Source: Halicephalobus mephisto (taxonomy: Eukaryota > Nematoda > Chromadorea > Rhabditida > Panagrolaimidae). Taken from it: a stretch of 64,000 bases of DNA. Shown piece after piece: positions 13,901 through 24,977 of the stretch. The position numbers and the translations under genes are program-made. The notes below the pieces were generated by a model that did no database searches, was not told the origin of the DNA, and saw nothing but the letters and a program-made list of their open reading frames with translations. The first letter of the stretch is position 1, and every line of letters starts with the position of its first letter. The stretch covers positions 147,046-211,045 of the forward strand of contig SWDT01000018.1 of the NCBI GenBank assembly GCA_009193035.1, read 5' to 3'.

Positions 13901-16900
13901 ATTTTAGATGTTTTTAGAATTAAAAATTAGTCTTCAGAATCCAGAATTCTGAAGGCTAACTATTGCTTTTGATCTCTGATTCAGAATCTACGAGTTTTGT
14001 TATGTTAGTAAAAGTACTTTTTAGTCAGGATTAGAGAATTGGGACACGAATGTTGCATAATTAATTTTGAATATTTTTAAAGTTGAACAATAAGTACTTA
14101 AAATGAAGTGCTCGAATCCGTAGATTCTAAACCTGGAATCAGAACCCAAGATTCTGAAGATCAATTTTTGACTCTGACTTTGGATTCAGAATTTATGAGT
14201 CTAATTACCGTACTATAAGTATTTTCTGTTCAATTCGGGCTCCAGAATTCGAACAAATGTCCATGACTAAAACACCTCCCAATTTTCGTTGTTATTCGTG
14301 ATTTACTTTTTAAAACAATTAACTTTCAAATTTCACATAAGAATGAAAATTTGATTCTTGGTCGAACAATGCTCTCACAACGACCTACAGGAACCCATGT
14401 TGTCTTCAGTGCCATCCTTGGTAGTGCAGAAATTTGCCTCAAAGTATTTTCCACTTAATTATTAACTTTTAATTAGTTATTTCGTTTTCAGGAGCCTTCT
14501 CCATTGAAGAGAATGCATTCGAACGGATCTACGAAGTCTTCCTCCCCTTCGACGACAAGTGGAGGAGGTCTGCCTCCGATGCAACATCCGTTGCACATTG
14601 CTTTCGAGCCTTTCGACAAGTTGAAAAATACCGGGAAAATGGAAAATCCCGAAGCCGAGATCGACAGACTTCAAAGAGAACTTTACGATGCTCAAGTTTG
14701 TGTAAGTTTTGAACGTAAAAGTAGAATTTTTTAGAAACTTCCAGAATCCAGTAAAAGATTCGGAGATTTCTCGGAATTTTCTGAGATTAGAATCCTTCAA
14801 AAATTTCGAGAATATTTCGAAATATAAAAAGTTTTTGGAATTTTCTAAAATTTCACGAGGGCTTCTGAGATGTTTTAGAATATTATGAAAGTTTTTGGAA
14901 TTTTCTAGAATCTAATGTTTTTTAAATTTTCTAGAATCCGATCGAAATTTTGGAACATTCTAGAATCTAGTTAGAATTTTAATTATCTTCCAGAATCGGA
15001 TTAAAGCTTCTGAGAAATTTCAGAATACTGTAGAATCCAGTGAAGAATTTTAAAAATTTCATAATATCTTTAATAATTTACCCTAAAAATCCTAAATATT
15101 CAAAAAAATAACAAATTTTAATTTTTGAAACAAAAAAATTTAATTTTTGAAACAAAAAGATTTTAATTTTTGAAACAAAAAAAATTTATTTTAATTGATT
15201 TTTTCAGAATTACCGTCTAAATGCTCAACTAGGACAATTGGCTTCGAAAGATTGGAAAAAAGAATCCTCAGAGCTCAAAGTGAGTTTTTTTCGAACTACA
15301 AAATGTCAAAATTTAAAACTGTCAAAAAATAAAAAATCCGAAAAATTTTTAATCTTCATTTTGACTTTGGAAAAATGTCAGACAGTTTTATAAAAATTAC
15401 TCCATTGGTAAGTAATTTTTTATTTAAAAAAATTGAAAAAGCATTGTTGACCCGTATTGACCGGATATGACCTCTGTATGTCCGTTCCGTTTTTGCACGT
15501 TTTCGAGGGACACAACGTTCATCCAGCTTGCCGCCAAAATTCACCTCAATCTAGGTTTGTCCGATTTTCGACCAGTGCGCGAAAGATAAATTTGGCAACC
15601 TTAGAAGAATCTTCAATTTGAATAATTTTAGTTTTTATTCAAGTTCACTTTAAAGAGTAAATTTTTTCTATTTGTTTATCCCTTAGTCATGAAAACTAAA
15701 CCTCCTTCTTGTCTTGGGAGATTGTTTGAATTTGACAAACTTTGTCTGTCCAATCGATGACGGAGGAAAATCGATTTTTTGTACCTTTTCAATTTTTACA
15801 AAATTCGAGATCCACTTGAATTTCTGAATTTTAATCGGGATTGGTCCTTTTTTGCAGTTTCCGTGTATTTCCCTTTTTCGTCACGAATCTTGTTCGTTTT
15901 CCAATTTTGAATCATACTAAACTTTATTTTTATTTCCAAATAGATCTAATTTCAATAGTGAACAATGTTCCAGATAATTGCCTGAAATATTAATTTTATG
16001 TTTTCGGAAAAAATAAAAAACTGACCTGTTCCAAAATTCTATAAATCTTGCTCCAAGTGTGTATTGTCACTTCAGTCATGCTGGATTCTCCGTGGACTTC
16101 TGTGAGAACTTTTATAAGACCTAAAAGCGATGATTAATTTGGCCGGATTATTAGGGTCCTTACTGTCCATAAAACTCTTGCGAATTAATGTTGGACAAAC
16201 ATTAATCATCAAACACTGAGTAACAAATCCTTTGAGCTGTTTAGGTAGTGATAAAAATCCCTTTTCAGGAGTGTAAATCTGGATAGTTAAGTCTAAGGCC
16301 TAGAAATGGTTTAAGTAATTAACAATATGGGAAATCCTCCTTTAGAGCTACTCAGATTGATTAAATCCTAGGAATATAGAGGTTATAACCATGTATTTGT
16401 AAACATGATTTTAAATCTAAGATTATATCCCGGAACATTTGCTGACGATCTTTAGAATGTGTTCAAAACAATGTATATACACAAATTATCAACTTTAGGA
16501 TTCTGTACGTTTTAGCACTACTTTAAAGCATCGTGTAGTAATTGCTACATTGTCGTTATAAAAATTACCTATCAAATATCTGTTTCTTAGCTCTAAGACC
16601 AGATCTATAGATGTTCAAAATCACTTTCACATACAAAAATAGCTCTAATGTACCGGTATATAAATTAAACATAGTGTATATGTATATTATATTAAATATA
16701 GTGCATAAAATATAATGTATCTGATACATAGATGATTTTAATGTATCGACACATTATATTCCATGTACTATTTTTTGTATATAGGATATAGATTGCTAAT
16801 TACCTTAACAACTTGCTGTGAGTACAACTTGAAAGCCAAGGTGTCTTGAGGCAGATTTATGGGGTAGTTTATCTTGTGTTTCGTGCTTAACTCTTCGTAG

Positions 16901-19900
16901 TTCTTCAGTGCATACTGGACAATCTTCTCTCCCATTTGCTCGAATCCCCGTTCTTTTACTTTTTCCCACATTAGTCGAATACTAGTGATTTCTGGAAATG
17001 TGACGCATTCCCTAAGATATGTCTGTCTCTGAATCGCAATCCCGTAACAGATGCTTGCTTTGACTTGAGCCCATAACTGGTTCCATCCAGTGACCAAATC
17101 GGGATCTAACGGTCCTTGGGTAATGTTTAGGGCCTCTAAGAAACATTCGTGCATCAATTCAAAGTGGGGCTCATATGCGTCGTAGAAAAAGTGGTGGAAT
17201 CCGATTTCTCGAAGTAACTTGGCCATGCCGTGCATACTGTCCAGATTTTCCATGATCATAGTTATGCCGGCTTGGATAGAGGCGCAATGATGTCTGAATC
17301 GGTTATCTTTTTGGACAATTTCTTGCCAATCAACGTCGTCGTAGTCTAACTCCCTCGAGAATTGCCACATTGGTCTTGTTTGAGGATATTTTTTAATGAT
17401 ATTCAAAACCATCTGCTTACAAAGTCGCATTTGCTGTCCGTTGTGTTTTCCTAGAAGAATCCACTGAGCTCTAGCCAAAGGAACACGGTCCATAGTTGAG
17501 AGGTCTTTGATAATGTCATCTCCACTTTGAGGAAGCAAAGTTATGTTGGCCATCGTTCGATCGAGCAACTTTGAAGTGAGTTTTTTCGCCAAAGATGATC
17601 TTGGAGATGTTCCATTTTGATGTCCTTCGGAATTTTGATCATCTGAAGAATCGTCGGAAATAATAGGTATTGGTATTTCTATGGATTCAGCGTCGTTTAG
17701 CTCCTGAAATTCGGAAGTTATGAAATATACTGATCTGTGTTCAATCGTTTCGGGACCATTAAGGTTAAATTTATTGCTTTTCATGGTCTCGAAACGATTA
17801 AATACAGAATTCTATTCTCATAATTTCTGAAAATAAACTTACGTGAAGCATTTTCTCTGAAAATTAACAAATTTCCAAATAGCAACTAAAATTTTTCCAA
17901 ATCTATCATTAATCTCCCTGGACACCTGAAACGAAGTAGATTTCCTAAGGTGCGTGTTTAAAAGCCGGATGTTTGCTTCTGGGATCTCTCTTGACGCAAA
18001 ACCTTCATCCAGATCCATTTTTAATCAGATGCAGAATTCATAAATGTTAAATTTGGACATTCATAAATAGTTGTTTTTTTACAAATTAAGGAAGTCAAAT
18101 ATTTGCATTGGAGTATTTTCCCGAATTATCTGCTTTTCTGGATCTCCGCCAGAAATCTAAGTTTGCTTAAAAGAAACTGGACTTGTTCATGCATGTTTGC
18201 GCATTTTGTGATGGACTTAAGAAAAATAAAATTGAGTGACAAGACTGACAACTTTCGGTTGACAAAAAGTTAAACTTTTAAAAAAAATTTTCTCTTCATA
18301 TATTGTGAATTTATTCATTTTAAATTGTTTATTGATCGATTTCCCCTCAGATTGATAAGAGAAATTTCTGTTTCACTGTCGGTCGGAACTTTATTGACAT
18401 GGACAACTCCTCTGCGGCGAAGTTTCTTGTTCACTGTTTTTGGATAAGATTATAGAGTATTGTTTAAAGGTTTAGAATACTATATAAAAGTTTAGGATGC
18501 CATACAAGATTTTAAAAAACTATTTAAACGTTTAGAATATCATCTAAGAGTTTAAGATATTTTGTAAGATTTTAAGGTGTCATATAGGATTTTAGGATAT
18601 AATTTAAGAATTTAGGATATTGTACTAGATTTGAAGATATGATTTAAAAGTTCAGGATGCCATACAAGATTTTAAAAAAACTATTTAAAAGTTCGGGATA
18701 TTATGTAAGAGTTTAAGATATTTTGTAAGATTTTAAGGTGTCATATAGGATTTTAGGATATGATTTAAGAATTTAGGACATTGTACTAGATTTGAAGATA
18801 TGATTTAAAAGTTCAGGATGCCATGTAAGATTTTAGAATTTCTTAAAATCTAATTTTTTGAAACCTTGAAGCAGTAAGTAAAAACAAAATTATACAGGTT
18901 TCGGTCTCAACCGGGAAATCCTAGAATTTCCTGTTGAGATATTTTTCTGGAATTTTATTACAACGATTTCTACTTTTAAATACTATTATTTTAAACGCTA
19001 AATTTCACAATTTTTAGTCTTAACTGAAAAGTTGTGAAAATTCGTGCCGAAATATTATTTTTAATGTTTTTTATTAATTTTATTTTAATTTTTTCGATTT
19101 TGTTTTATTTTGAATATCATAAACAAATCCAAAGTTTTAAATTTTTGGTTTTTTGGTTTCGAATTTCCTCTGTTTCATGTTTAATGGATTTTTTGTGTTG
19201 GAATTATTAGTTTCATTTTAGATTCAAAGATTTATTTTTTCTCTTACTTTTGGGTCAACGGATCAGTTATGCTTTTTCTTCAAATCAAGAAATTAATTTT
19301 TATATAAAACCAAAGTTAAAATGGATCATATTAGACAACTTGAGGTAAAACTTAAAATCAATTTCAGAATGTTTTTATTTTCAAATTGTGTTTTTAGAAA
19401 AGTCTCAAAGACAAAAGTCTCGAAATTGAAAACCTCAAAAAAAGGCTGGAGAAAGCTGAACGTGACCGGTAAGTGAATTGACCTACTTGACCTCTCTTGA
19501 CCTTTGTGAAGAACTTTGAACTCTTTAGTTTTAAATTATTTTAATTGCACTTTTGGGAGACTTAGTGATTCATCGCTCTAAATCTAGAAGGAGCTCTCTC
19601 AGGATGGCTTAATATCGATTTTGTCCATTTTTGGAATAGGGACGGTTTTATGCCATTTTCTAATATTTTCTCTTCATTTAGTTATAGGTTAATCTTATAT
19701 TGAAAATTGATAAATAATAAAATTTATTTCAGAAGGACATTAGAATCCAGACAGCCTTCCGATGTTCAGGCTTTGCAAGGAGAAAAGAGGGAACTTCAGA
19801 TTGCTCTGGAAAGAGAGGAAACTGAAAAACATGAGTTATTTATGCAGGTTAGAGTTTCATATTTGTTCATACTTGAGGGTAACACTGGGGTAGTGTCTAT

Positions 19901-22900
19901 ATTCTCACGGACAAAATACAACACTATGTACAAAAATAGTTCTAATATATTGGTGTATAAGTCGAACATAAGTATCAGTGCGTTGTTTCAGTACATCGAT
20001 GCATAAAATACAATATATCTAATATATCAGAGGCGTCTTAATATATCGGTACATTATGCGTCATGTACCGTTTCTGTATGTATATTGAGATGTCTCTGGT
20101 ATTCTATTTAGATCTGTTCTTCATACTGTATCAAGATACAGATTTGATACAGTATTAAGGCATATATCTCAGACTTTAGATAAAAAATAACTTTAATGTA
20201 TTGGTATATAAACTGAATATGATGTACCGTATTTGCTCTATTTGTGGCGCATCTCTAATTGTGGCACATCTCTAATTGTGGCACATCCTGAAGGTTTGAA
20301 TGAAAGGAAGCTGATATGTGCAACAATAAAGTTAGATAACATACAAGTTCCTGATAGATAGATCGGAAAATAGTGGCACATGTGCCACAAATAGAGCAAA
20401 TACGGTATATGTATATTGTATTCAATATAGTGCATAAAATAGAATGTATCCTATACATCAAAGTTATTTTAATTTTTCCATATACTATACCTCATAAATT
20501 GTTTTTGCATATATAGTGATACAGAATGTCTAGAGTAAGTAGGGCTGAAATCGTAGAATGTCGATAACTGGAACTTTAATACCTTGGATTAGATGTCTTT
20601 ATTTATGCTTTGAGAATAGCATTATTCAGTGGCTTACTTTTATTTATTTAATCCATGAACAATAATTGCTTTTTATTTTTTAGATAAATCAACTTATTGC
20701 TGAATTGGCTGATCTCCGAAGCAATGCTGGAACAGATTCAGTTTCGAAAGAATTACGAGAACAATTGGATCAACTAAAAGGACAAATAAAAATAGTCGAA
20801 AACGAAAGAGATGAATTGAAAGAATCAACTTCTCAGTTGGAATCCTCAAAGAAGATTCTCGAAGATGAACTTTATGAAGCCAAAGAGAATTTCGAAAGAA
20901 CCAAAGCTATGTCTGAAATTGAAAAACAAAAACTTAAACAAGAAATTGAACTTGCTCAGAAGGAAGTCCAAATTAAATCCGCAGCTTTGCAATCTTTAAA
21001 ATTGGCCAAAAATGAACCAAGTACTAGTCAAGAAGAAGTGGATAAAATCGTCGAAGAAAAAAATTCTCTACAACGAAAACTAGAAGAAAAAGAACAAGAA
21101 ATTGAAAAAATTAATTTAAAATTAAAAAATTTGGAAAATTCACTAGATTCTGAAAAACAATCGACACAAAATCTTGTCAAGGATTTCGAAAAGAAAATTG
21201 GTACTCTTGAAGAAAAAATTTCTTCTCAAAATACCGAATTGACTTCTTTGAATGGCCAACTATCAACGGCTTCATCTCATTCGTCTTCTGAAATTTTTCT
21301 TCTTAATCAAAAAATCCAAGAATCAGAAACCAAAATTCATGAATTGTTGAAGAATCTGGAGATTTCGAAAAAGAACACAGAAGAAGCTGAAAATCAAGCC
21401 GCAGAATTGGAGGAAAAATTGGCCCAAGCAGAAGAAGGAATAGAACAATTACAGGAAGAATTACAAAGTAAAGTAAAAAGTACTCGTGATGGAGACGTCA
21501 AAATCGAAATGGTAACGAATGAATTAAAAATGGCTAAAGAAGTGATCGAAACCAGAGATAAAGAACTCGAAAAAGAAAAAAAAGAATTAATTGAAATTCA
21601 AGAAAAATTTAAAAAATTAAAAGAAGAAGCTGATGGACATAAAAATGAAAAGTTAGTTGATTTTTAACTATTTTTAATTTTAATTTATTTTCAGACTTTC
21701 TGTTCAAGAAGAACTTCAAAAACGTTTGGCTGATATTAATCAACTAAATTCCAACATTGCCGATCTCCAGACCAAAATCAAAGAAATCGAAAAAGAAAAC
21801 GCAAAACTCATGGAAAAAGCCAGTGTTGAAGAAGAACTTGTAACTTTGGTCACTTCTCTTCAAGAAGCCAGAAACAGAATCTCCCTCAAAGAAACAGAAG
21901 TGACTGACCTCCGACAGAAACTCAACGAACAACAAGATGAAACAGATAAATTGGCTTCAGAATTACGAAATATCCAAAGTTCTCTCGAAAGAAGTGAAGA
22001 AGAAAATAAAAAATTCATCAATCAAGAATTTGAACTTTCTGAATATCGCAAAGAATCTGAAAAGAAATTCGAATCTGTCAGAAAAGAACTCAACGATGAA
22101 GTCCTCAAGGCCAAAGTCGAGATCGGCAACTTGGTTAGCCAACTCGAAACATCTAAAACTGTCAACGAAAAGTTAGAAAACGAAATCAAGGATCTTACTA
22201 ACCAGAATGAAGTCAGATTGGAAAAACTCCAAAAAGTCGAGATGGAAAAAGGTCGTTTTGAGACCAATCTGATGGAAGAACAATCAAAAGTAACTTTATT
22301 AGAAAAAGAAATCGGTCTTTTGAAAGAGCAACTTAAGACTTCCGGAACTGAAACAACGACTGAAATCGTTTCTCTCAAATCCGAAATAAATTCCCTTCAA
22401 GACCAATTGAAAGAAAAAAGTGAAGAAAACTCAAAACTAGCTACTCAAGTTTCTGAATTGGCTCTTTTGAAAGAAACCCTAGAATCTCACAAAACTACAA
22501 TCAACAACTTGAGAAATACCATCAGTTCTTTGGAATCTGAAAAATCAAACTTAATCTCTACAAAAGAAAACTTGAGTTCTTCAGAATCTTCAAAGAATTC
22601 TGAAATCCTCCAGTTGAAGAAAGACTTGGCAGAAAAGGAGAATCAACTGGATCAATTGACCAATTCTGCTTTGGAACTCCAAGTTATCAGGAACACTTTG
22701 AACGAACTTCATTCAAAATTAGAAGTTTCTCAAAGCGAAAATACTGCTAAACAAGATGAAATCCGTTTACTCAAAGAAGAACTAGAAAAGAAAGACGAGA
22801 TGCTGAAATTAGAAAGAGAATCGAGTAGTTTGAAGTCTTCAGAAGCCGAGAAACTTTTACAAGGAAAAGTCGAACAATTATCAACAGAGAAAATCCATTT

Positions 22901-24496
22901 AGAATCGTTATTAGAAAAACAAAAAGAAACTTTCACAAATGATCTGAAAAAAGTCCAAGAAGAATCTGCAGAAAGTGTCAAGAGATTGACGGAGTTGCTG
23001 ACTAATGAAGGAAAAAGATTAGACGGGATCTCGAGGGAGAAAGAAGTCTTGATTGAAGAAAAAGTGAATCTGAATCATCAGAAGACATCGTTGGAGAAAA
23101 AATTGCAGAAATTAGAAATGGAAGTGAAGGAATTGAAAGAAAGAGAACCAGAAGTCAGAGAAATCAGTGATGAAGAATTAAAAAGAAAAGTAAGTTTTAA
23201 TTTAAAAGAAAAAAGAATAATTTTTATTTTATAAAAATAATAGATTTTGAAAAAAATAATTTTCGTGTTAGAACTAAAGAAAATTTGATTTTTTGGTCTT
23301 GAAACGAAAAATAAGAATTTTCGTGTTAAAACTAAAAAATTTATTTTCATCTTGAAAAAAAAATTTTTATTTTTTAGGTTTCGGAACTTATGGAAGAGAA
23401 TGCCCGTCTCGCTGGAGATCTCCTCAAGAAATCTGATACAGAAGATACTTCCACCCTCAGAATGGAGTACGAACAAGCTCTTCTTCAAAAACAAAAGGAA
23501 TGGTTCCGCGAAAAAGACAGACTTCAAATGCAGATCGAAGAACAAGAATCTGACATTCGGAAACTGCATCAAAGCAAAGTCGACTTGGAAGCGGATCTAC
23601 AGAGGTTTGTTTCTGTTGTTGTATAGATCTAAAAAAGTAATACAAGTTGTTTAAAAACAACTAAACTAGTACTGTTCGAAAGGCTGATTCCTTGGGTTTA
23701 TTTCAAAGTTTTTAAATTTGGATAATTAAACTTTTAAATTTCAACAAACACGATATAAAAAGCAAAAAGCAATACAATTCGTGAAATTTTTGTTGAAATT
23801 GTTAATAGTCTCTCTGGATCGGTGGTGTTATCGTCGTTCCGATCAAGTACGGTAAATATAAATTAAACTCAACATGATGGTTAAGATTATAACTAACAAA
23901 TACATTGTTAAGTTACAGATTCTGGTTATTATATGTGCGAAATTATGTTTTTCTACATACAAAAACAGCTCTAATATAGTGATATCTAAACTGAACATAA
24001 TGTATATGTATATTGTATTCAATATAGTGTATAAAATACAATATATCAAGGTTATTTTAATTTTTCAATATAGTATACATTATGTTCAGTTTAGATATCA
24101 ATATATTAGAGTTGTTTTTGTATGTAATTTGCTTTAGGAGATTCACTTTTTTTTACAATAGTTCCTAAATAAGTAGTTTTCAGACTGAAATTGTCTGCTG
24201 AATCTGTGCCTATTCCTAAACCCCGTCGGGCTAACACTAGTCTGACAAATTTGACTCTGGATACATTGTCAGAACGATCGATAACTCCCAGTGCTGATGA
24301 AGAAGAGGTCAAGAAACTCAGAAACGAACTAGACAAGTAAGGGAATTACTGTAATTATTGGAAATGAATTTCTTCTTCCAGGCAAAAACGTTTGATAACT
24401 GTCCTAAGGAAGAAGCTCCAACAACAGCAAGTCGATGCCCATCGGCAAAGTAAGCTGTCCCTCAACAGTGCCACTTCAGGTTCTCCATTTCTTTGA
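1941..24496 (+). CDS. Large coiled-coil protein, 13 exons, 1,478 aa
   Basis: Exons: 1941-2116, 9611-10207, 10657-10720, 11954-12127, 14492-14701, 15208-15279, 19398-19468, 19733-19847, 20684-21651, 21695-23189, 23378-23604, 24184-24336, 24382-24496 (TGA). All junctions are GT-AG and every phase matches; the total is 4,437 nt. Residues 1 to about 385 are Ser/Pro-rich and probably disordered, with the motif VASYLDSFQYPPPG. From ENPEAEIDRLQREL to about residue 1,395 the protein is almost continuous heptad-like, Glu/Lys/Leu-rich coiled coil. A short basic and Ser/Thr tail follows (IPKPRRANTS, then a last coil and SGSPFL). It looks like a cytoskeletal or centrosomal scaffold. I considered nematode LFI-1-type proteins, but the identity is not established. 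Intron 6 contains a globin gene on the other strand. Start choice: first ATG after the acceptor-like sites at 1912/1932; an earlier coding exon cannot be excluded. Confidence 0.85.
2756..3018. mobile_element. MITE with TACAGTAG terminal inverted repeats
   Basis: The left end TACAGTAGAACTTGGATATA (from 2756) matches the reverse complement of the right end, which reads TACAGTAGGACTCGGATATA inward from 3018. Both ends are bounded by TA, the target of Tc1/mariner-type transposons. It is about 263 bp with no coding capacity. It lies in intron 1 of the coiled-coil gene. Confidence 0.6.
3020..3700. repeat. Long imperfect inverted repeat
   Basis: The arm at about 3030-3210 contains TACGTGTTTCGCGCC and TGTCCCGCAACGAAAAGAAG. 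It is mirrored by the reverse complement at about 3520-3695, which contains CTTCTTTTCGTTGCGGGACA and GGGCGCGAAACACGTA. Arms are roughly 170 bp with a spacer of about 300 bp, so the intron transcript could form a hairpin. It abuts the MITE ending at 3018. Confidence 0.6.
3736..3964. mobile_element. MITE with TACCGTATTT termini
   Basis: The left end TACCGTATTTCCTCTAAAAT mirrors the right end, which reads TACTGTATTTTTTCTAAAAC inward from 3964. The C-rich block after the left TIR pairs with GCCCCGGG near the right end. The centre is full of TTCGAA-type short palindromes. It is about 229 bp, non-coding and TA-bounded, which suggests a mariner-like non-autonomous element. Confidence 0.55.
4440..4990. 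repeat. Minisatellite of the AACTTTGACTTCAAATTTTG type
   Basis: A higher-order unit of about 130 bp, built from short AACTTTGA/GATGAACCTCGAT blocks, repeats from about 4500 to 4960. Related short blocks recur at 37970-38050 and inside the pha-4 intron hairpin (51860-52110). Confidence 0.7.
5560..6060. repeat. Repeated palindromic blocks (GAGTGGAAATTAT)
   Basis: Blocks of CTTGGTCTTGAGTGGAAATT and their complements (AATTTCCACTCAGGAC) alternate several times. This gives a cluster of nested direct and inverted repeats within intron 1 of the coiled-coil gene. Confidence 0.65.
6155..6375. repeat. 27-bp tandem array, about 8 copies
   Basis: Unit AATTTCAAAAAATTAAATTT plus TATTGAA. The period is divisible by three and lacks stops in some frames, so both strands show long low-complexity open frames (9-residue repeats such as KKLNLLKNF). 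These are a by-product of the array, not genes. Confidence 0.8.
7009..7134 (+). CDS. Candidate cassette exon of the coiled-coil gene
   Basis: A TGTTTTTTAG acceptor precedes 126 nt that are open in the phase left by exon 1 (phase 2). They end at a GTGTAC donor, again in phase 2, so inclusion adds 42 residues (starting SSSDPNYPRLIPDYSSL) without disturbing the frame. Composition is clearly richer in C than the flanking intron. There is no transcript evidence. A nearby ATG-led open stretch at 6793 does not phase with any exon and was not called. Confidence 0.35.
8230..8570. repeat. TTACTGTAATTATTTTAAA tandem array
   Basis: Degenerate 20-40 bp units of the form AATTACTGTAATTATTTTAAA repeat about ten times in intron 1. 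From 8720 to 9600 the intron is simple A/T-rich sequence ending in TTTTTTGAATTTTT-type runs. Confidence 0.65.
10860..11350. repeat. Dispersed ATATACTGTAG repeats
   Basis: Five or more copies of a block containing TATACTGTAG and ATATATTGA recur about every 110-130 bp, with two near-identical neighbouring copies (10890-11000 and 11020-11130). They lie in the intron between exons 3 and 4. Confidence 0.6.
11690..11950. repeat. 24-bp tandem array before exon 4
   Basis: The unit TTTTTAGAATTATTTTTATT recurs about ten times up to the acceptor of exon 4. Every unit ends in TTTTTAG, so the array supplies many acceptor-like sites upstream of the one used at 11953. Confidence 0.7.
12290..12660. repeat. 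Tandem array with GTAGAAATTCTTGAAGG unit
   Basis: A unit of about 80-110 bp (GTAGAAATTCTTGAAGGATC followed by CTAAATTGTCTTCAGGATTC) repeats four times in the intron between exons 4 and 5. Confidence 0.65.
13042..13266. other. Unexplained GC-richer patch in intron 4
   Basis: This patch is much less AT-rich than its surroundings. Frames are open on both strands for about 60-75 codons, but none joins the host gene in phase with good splice sites. It could be an alternative terminal exon (one frame reads KPEDDSEPARSHSVRLCANI and then stops) or a regulatory element. A second small patch is at 12840-12905. Confidence 0.3.
15952..17784 (-). CDS. Globin-family protein, 413 aa, nested in an intron
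   Basis: Exons on the minus strand: 17784-16804, 16299-16164, 16120-16026, 15981-15952 (TGA). All are GT-AG and phase-consistent. Residues 100-260 show a globin fold pattern: a Trp in helix A (LARAQWILLG), Phe near CD (WQFSREL), His166 at the expected distal E7 position (RFRHHCAS) and His198 at proximal F8 (IGFHHFF). The two histidines are 32 residues apart, as in neuroglobin. From about residue 265 a second globin-like A/B helix pattern starts (SIRLMWEKVKERGFEQMG) and runs through exons 2-4 (LMINVCPTLI, TWSKIYRILEQ) without obvious haem histidines. It probably binds haem through the first domain; the role is unknown. The first 95 residues are acidic and disordered. The gene sits wholly in intron 6 of the coiled-coil gene, antisense. 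An acceptor (TTTTCAG, about 17830) upstream of the ATG may be a 5'-UTR or trans-splice site. Confidence 0.8.
16632..16779. mobile_element. AT-rich TIR element, copy 1
   Basis: The ends TACAAAAATAGCTCTAATGT and ...TATTTTTTGTA are inverted. The interior holds AATATAGTGCATAAAATA and repeated GATACAT blocks. Members of the same family occur at 19929-20078, 20179-20509, 23958-24122, 39453-39578, 39737-39864 and 56971-57444. This copy lies in intron 1 of the globin gene. Confidence 0.6.
18470..18840. repeat. Tandem duplication, unit about 180 bp
   Basis: Two near-identical copies (about 18480-18660 and 18660-18840) are each built from shorter TTTAGGATAT/TTTAAGATATTTTGTAAG blocks. They lie in intron 6 of the coiled-coil gene, upstream of the alternative start at 19321. 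Confidence 0.7.
19321..19344 (+). CDS. Candidate alternative first exon of the coiled-coil gene
   Basis: ATG at 19321 opens eight codons (MDHIRQLE) and runs into a GTAAAA donor at phase 0, the same phase as the acceptor of exon 7 at 19398. Nothing upstream looks like an acceptor, so this reads as an internal transcription start rather than an internal exon. Use of it would give a 1,055-residue protein containing nearly only the coiled coil and lacking the Ser/Pro-rich N-terminus. It begins just after the nested globin gene. Confidence 0.45.
19929..20078. mobile_element. AT-rich TIR element, copy 2
   Basis: Starts TACAAAAATAGTTCTAATAT and ends CCGTTTCTGTA, with internal TACATCGATGCATAAAATAC. 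Same family as 16632-16779. Confidence 0.55.
20179..20509. mobile_element. AT-rich TIR element, copy 3, split by a MITE
   Basis: The left half ends AAACTGAATATGATG-TA and the right half resumes TA-TATGTATATTGTATTC. The uninterrupted copy at 23958-24122 reads AACATAATGTATATGTATAT across the same point. The interruption is the 179-bp MITE at 20227-20405. Confidence 0.65.
20227..20405. mobile_element. 179-bp MITE with CCGTATTTGCTCTATTTGTG ends
   Basis: The terminal inverted repeats begin CCGTATTTGCTCTATTTGTG on the left and the same inward from 20405. It is flanked by TA on both sides, a duplicated TA target as for Tc1/mariner. A second copy in the opposite orientation is at 36666-36827. Confidence 0.85.
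23958..24122. mobile_element. AT-rich TIR element, copy 4
   Basis: Starts TACAAAAACAGCTCTAATAT and ends AGAGTTGTTTTTGTA. This intact copy provides the empty site for the MITE insertion at 20227. It lies in the intron between exons 11 and 12 of the coiled-coil gene. Confidence 0.6.
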
Positions 24497-24977
24497 CCCA
24501 CAGATGACGAGAGCTTCCAAAGTCAGGTCTTGGTTAGACAGCCAGGATCCATAGTCCACATTTGCCATTATCCACGGGTCTTGAAAAGATTTTTAACTTT
24601 CAGATTATCATGACTAGAATGGAAATTATTGTGCTTGATACATGGCGATTCACTTATTTTTTATTTCTTAAATTTTGTGATATGCTTCAAATAAAAGAAA
24701 AATAATGATTTTATGGATGATGAAGTAACAAGTACTTGAAATTGCTGTAAAGTAACTTTATTTCAGTTTTGATCAGTAATAATTATTAATTTAAAGGTGA
24801 ATAATTATATTTTCATCAAGAATGTTTGGAATATTTTAAGAAGTTCAAAAAATGGTAAGTATAAGTTCTGATATTATTTTCAGTTTTAAGATTTATCAAA
24901 ATTTATAAAATAATAGTAAAATAAATGTTTCGTAAACCTGATGGCCTGTTATCTATGTTACAAAACAATGATTAAAA
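24497..24977. other. Convergent 3' intergenic region
   Basis: This lies between the stop codons of the coiled-coil gene (+) and the Hsp70-like gene (-). AATAAA at 24690-24695 is a likely poly(A) signal for the plus-strand gene. Nothing else recognisable. Confidence 0.5.

Noticed and set aside
20238..20461. Minus-strand open frames of 65-68 codons near 20.2-20.5 kb
   Set aside because: They lie wholly inside the nested transposon copies.
22022..22981. Minus-strand Ser/Phe-rich frames opposite the coiled-coil exon
   Set aside because: Antisense of Glu/Lys/Leu coiled-coil codons gives Phe/Ser/Leu frames without stops; no independent support.
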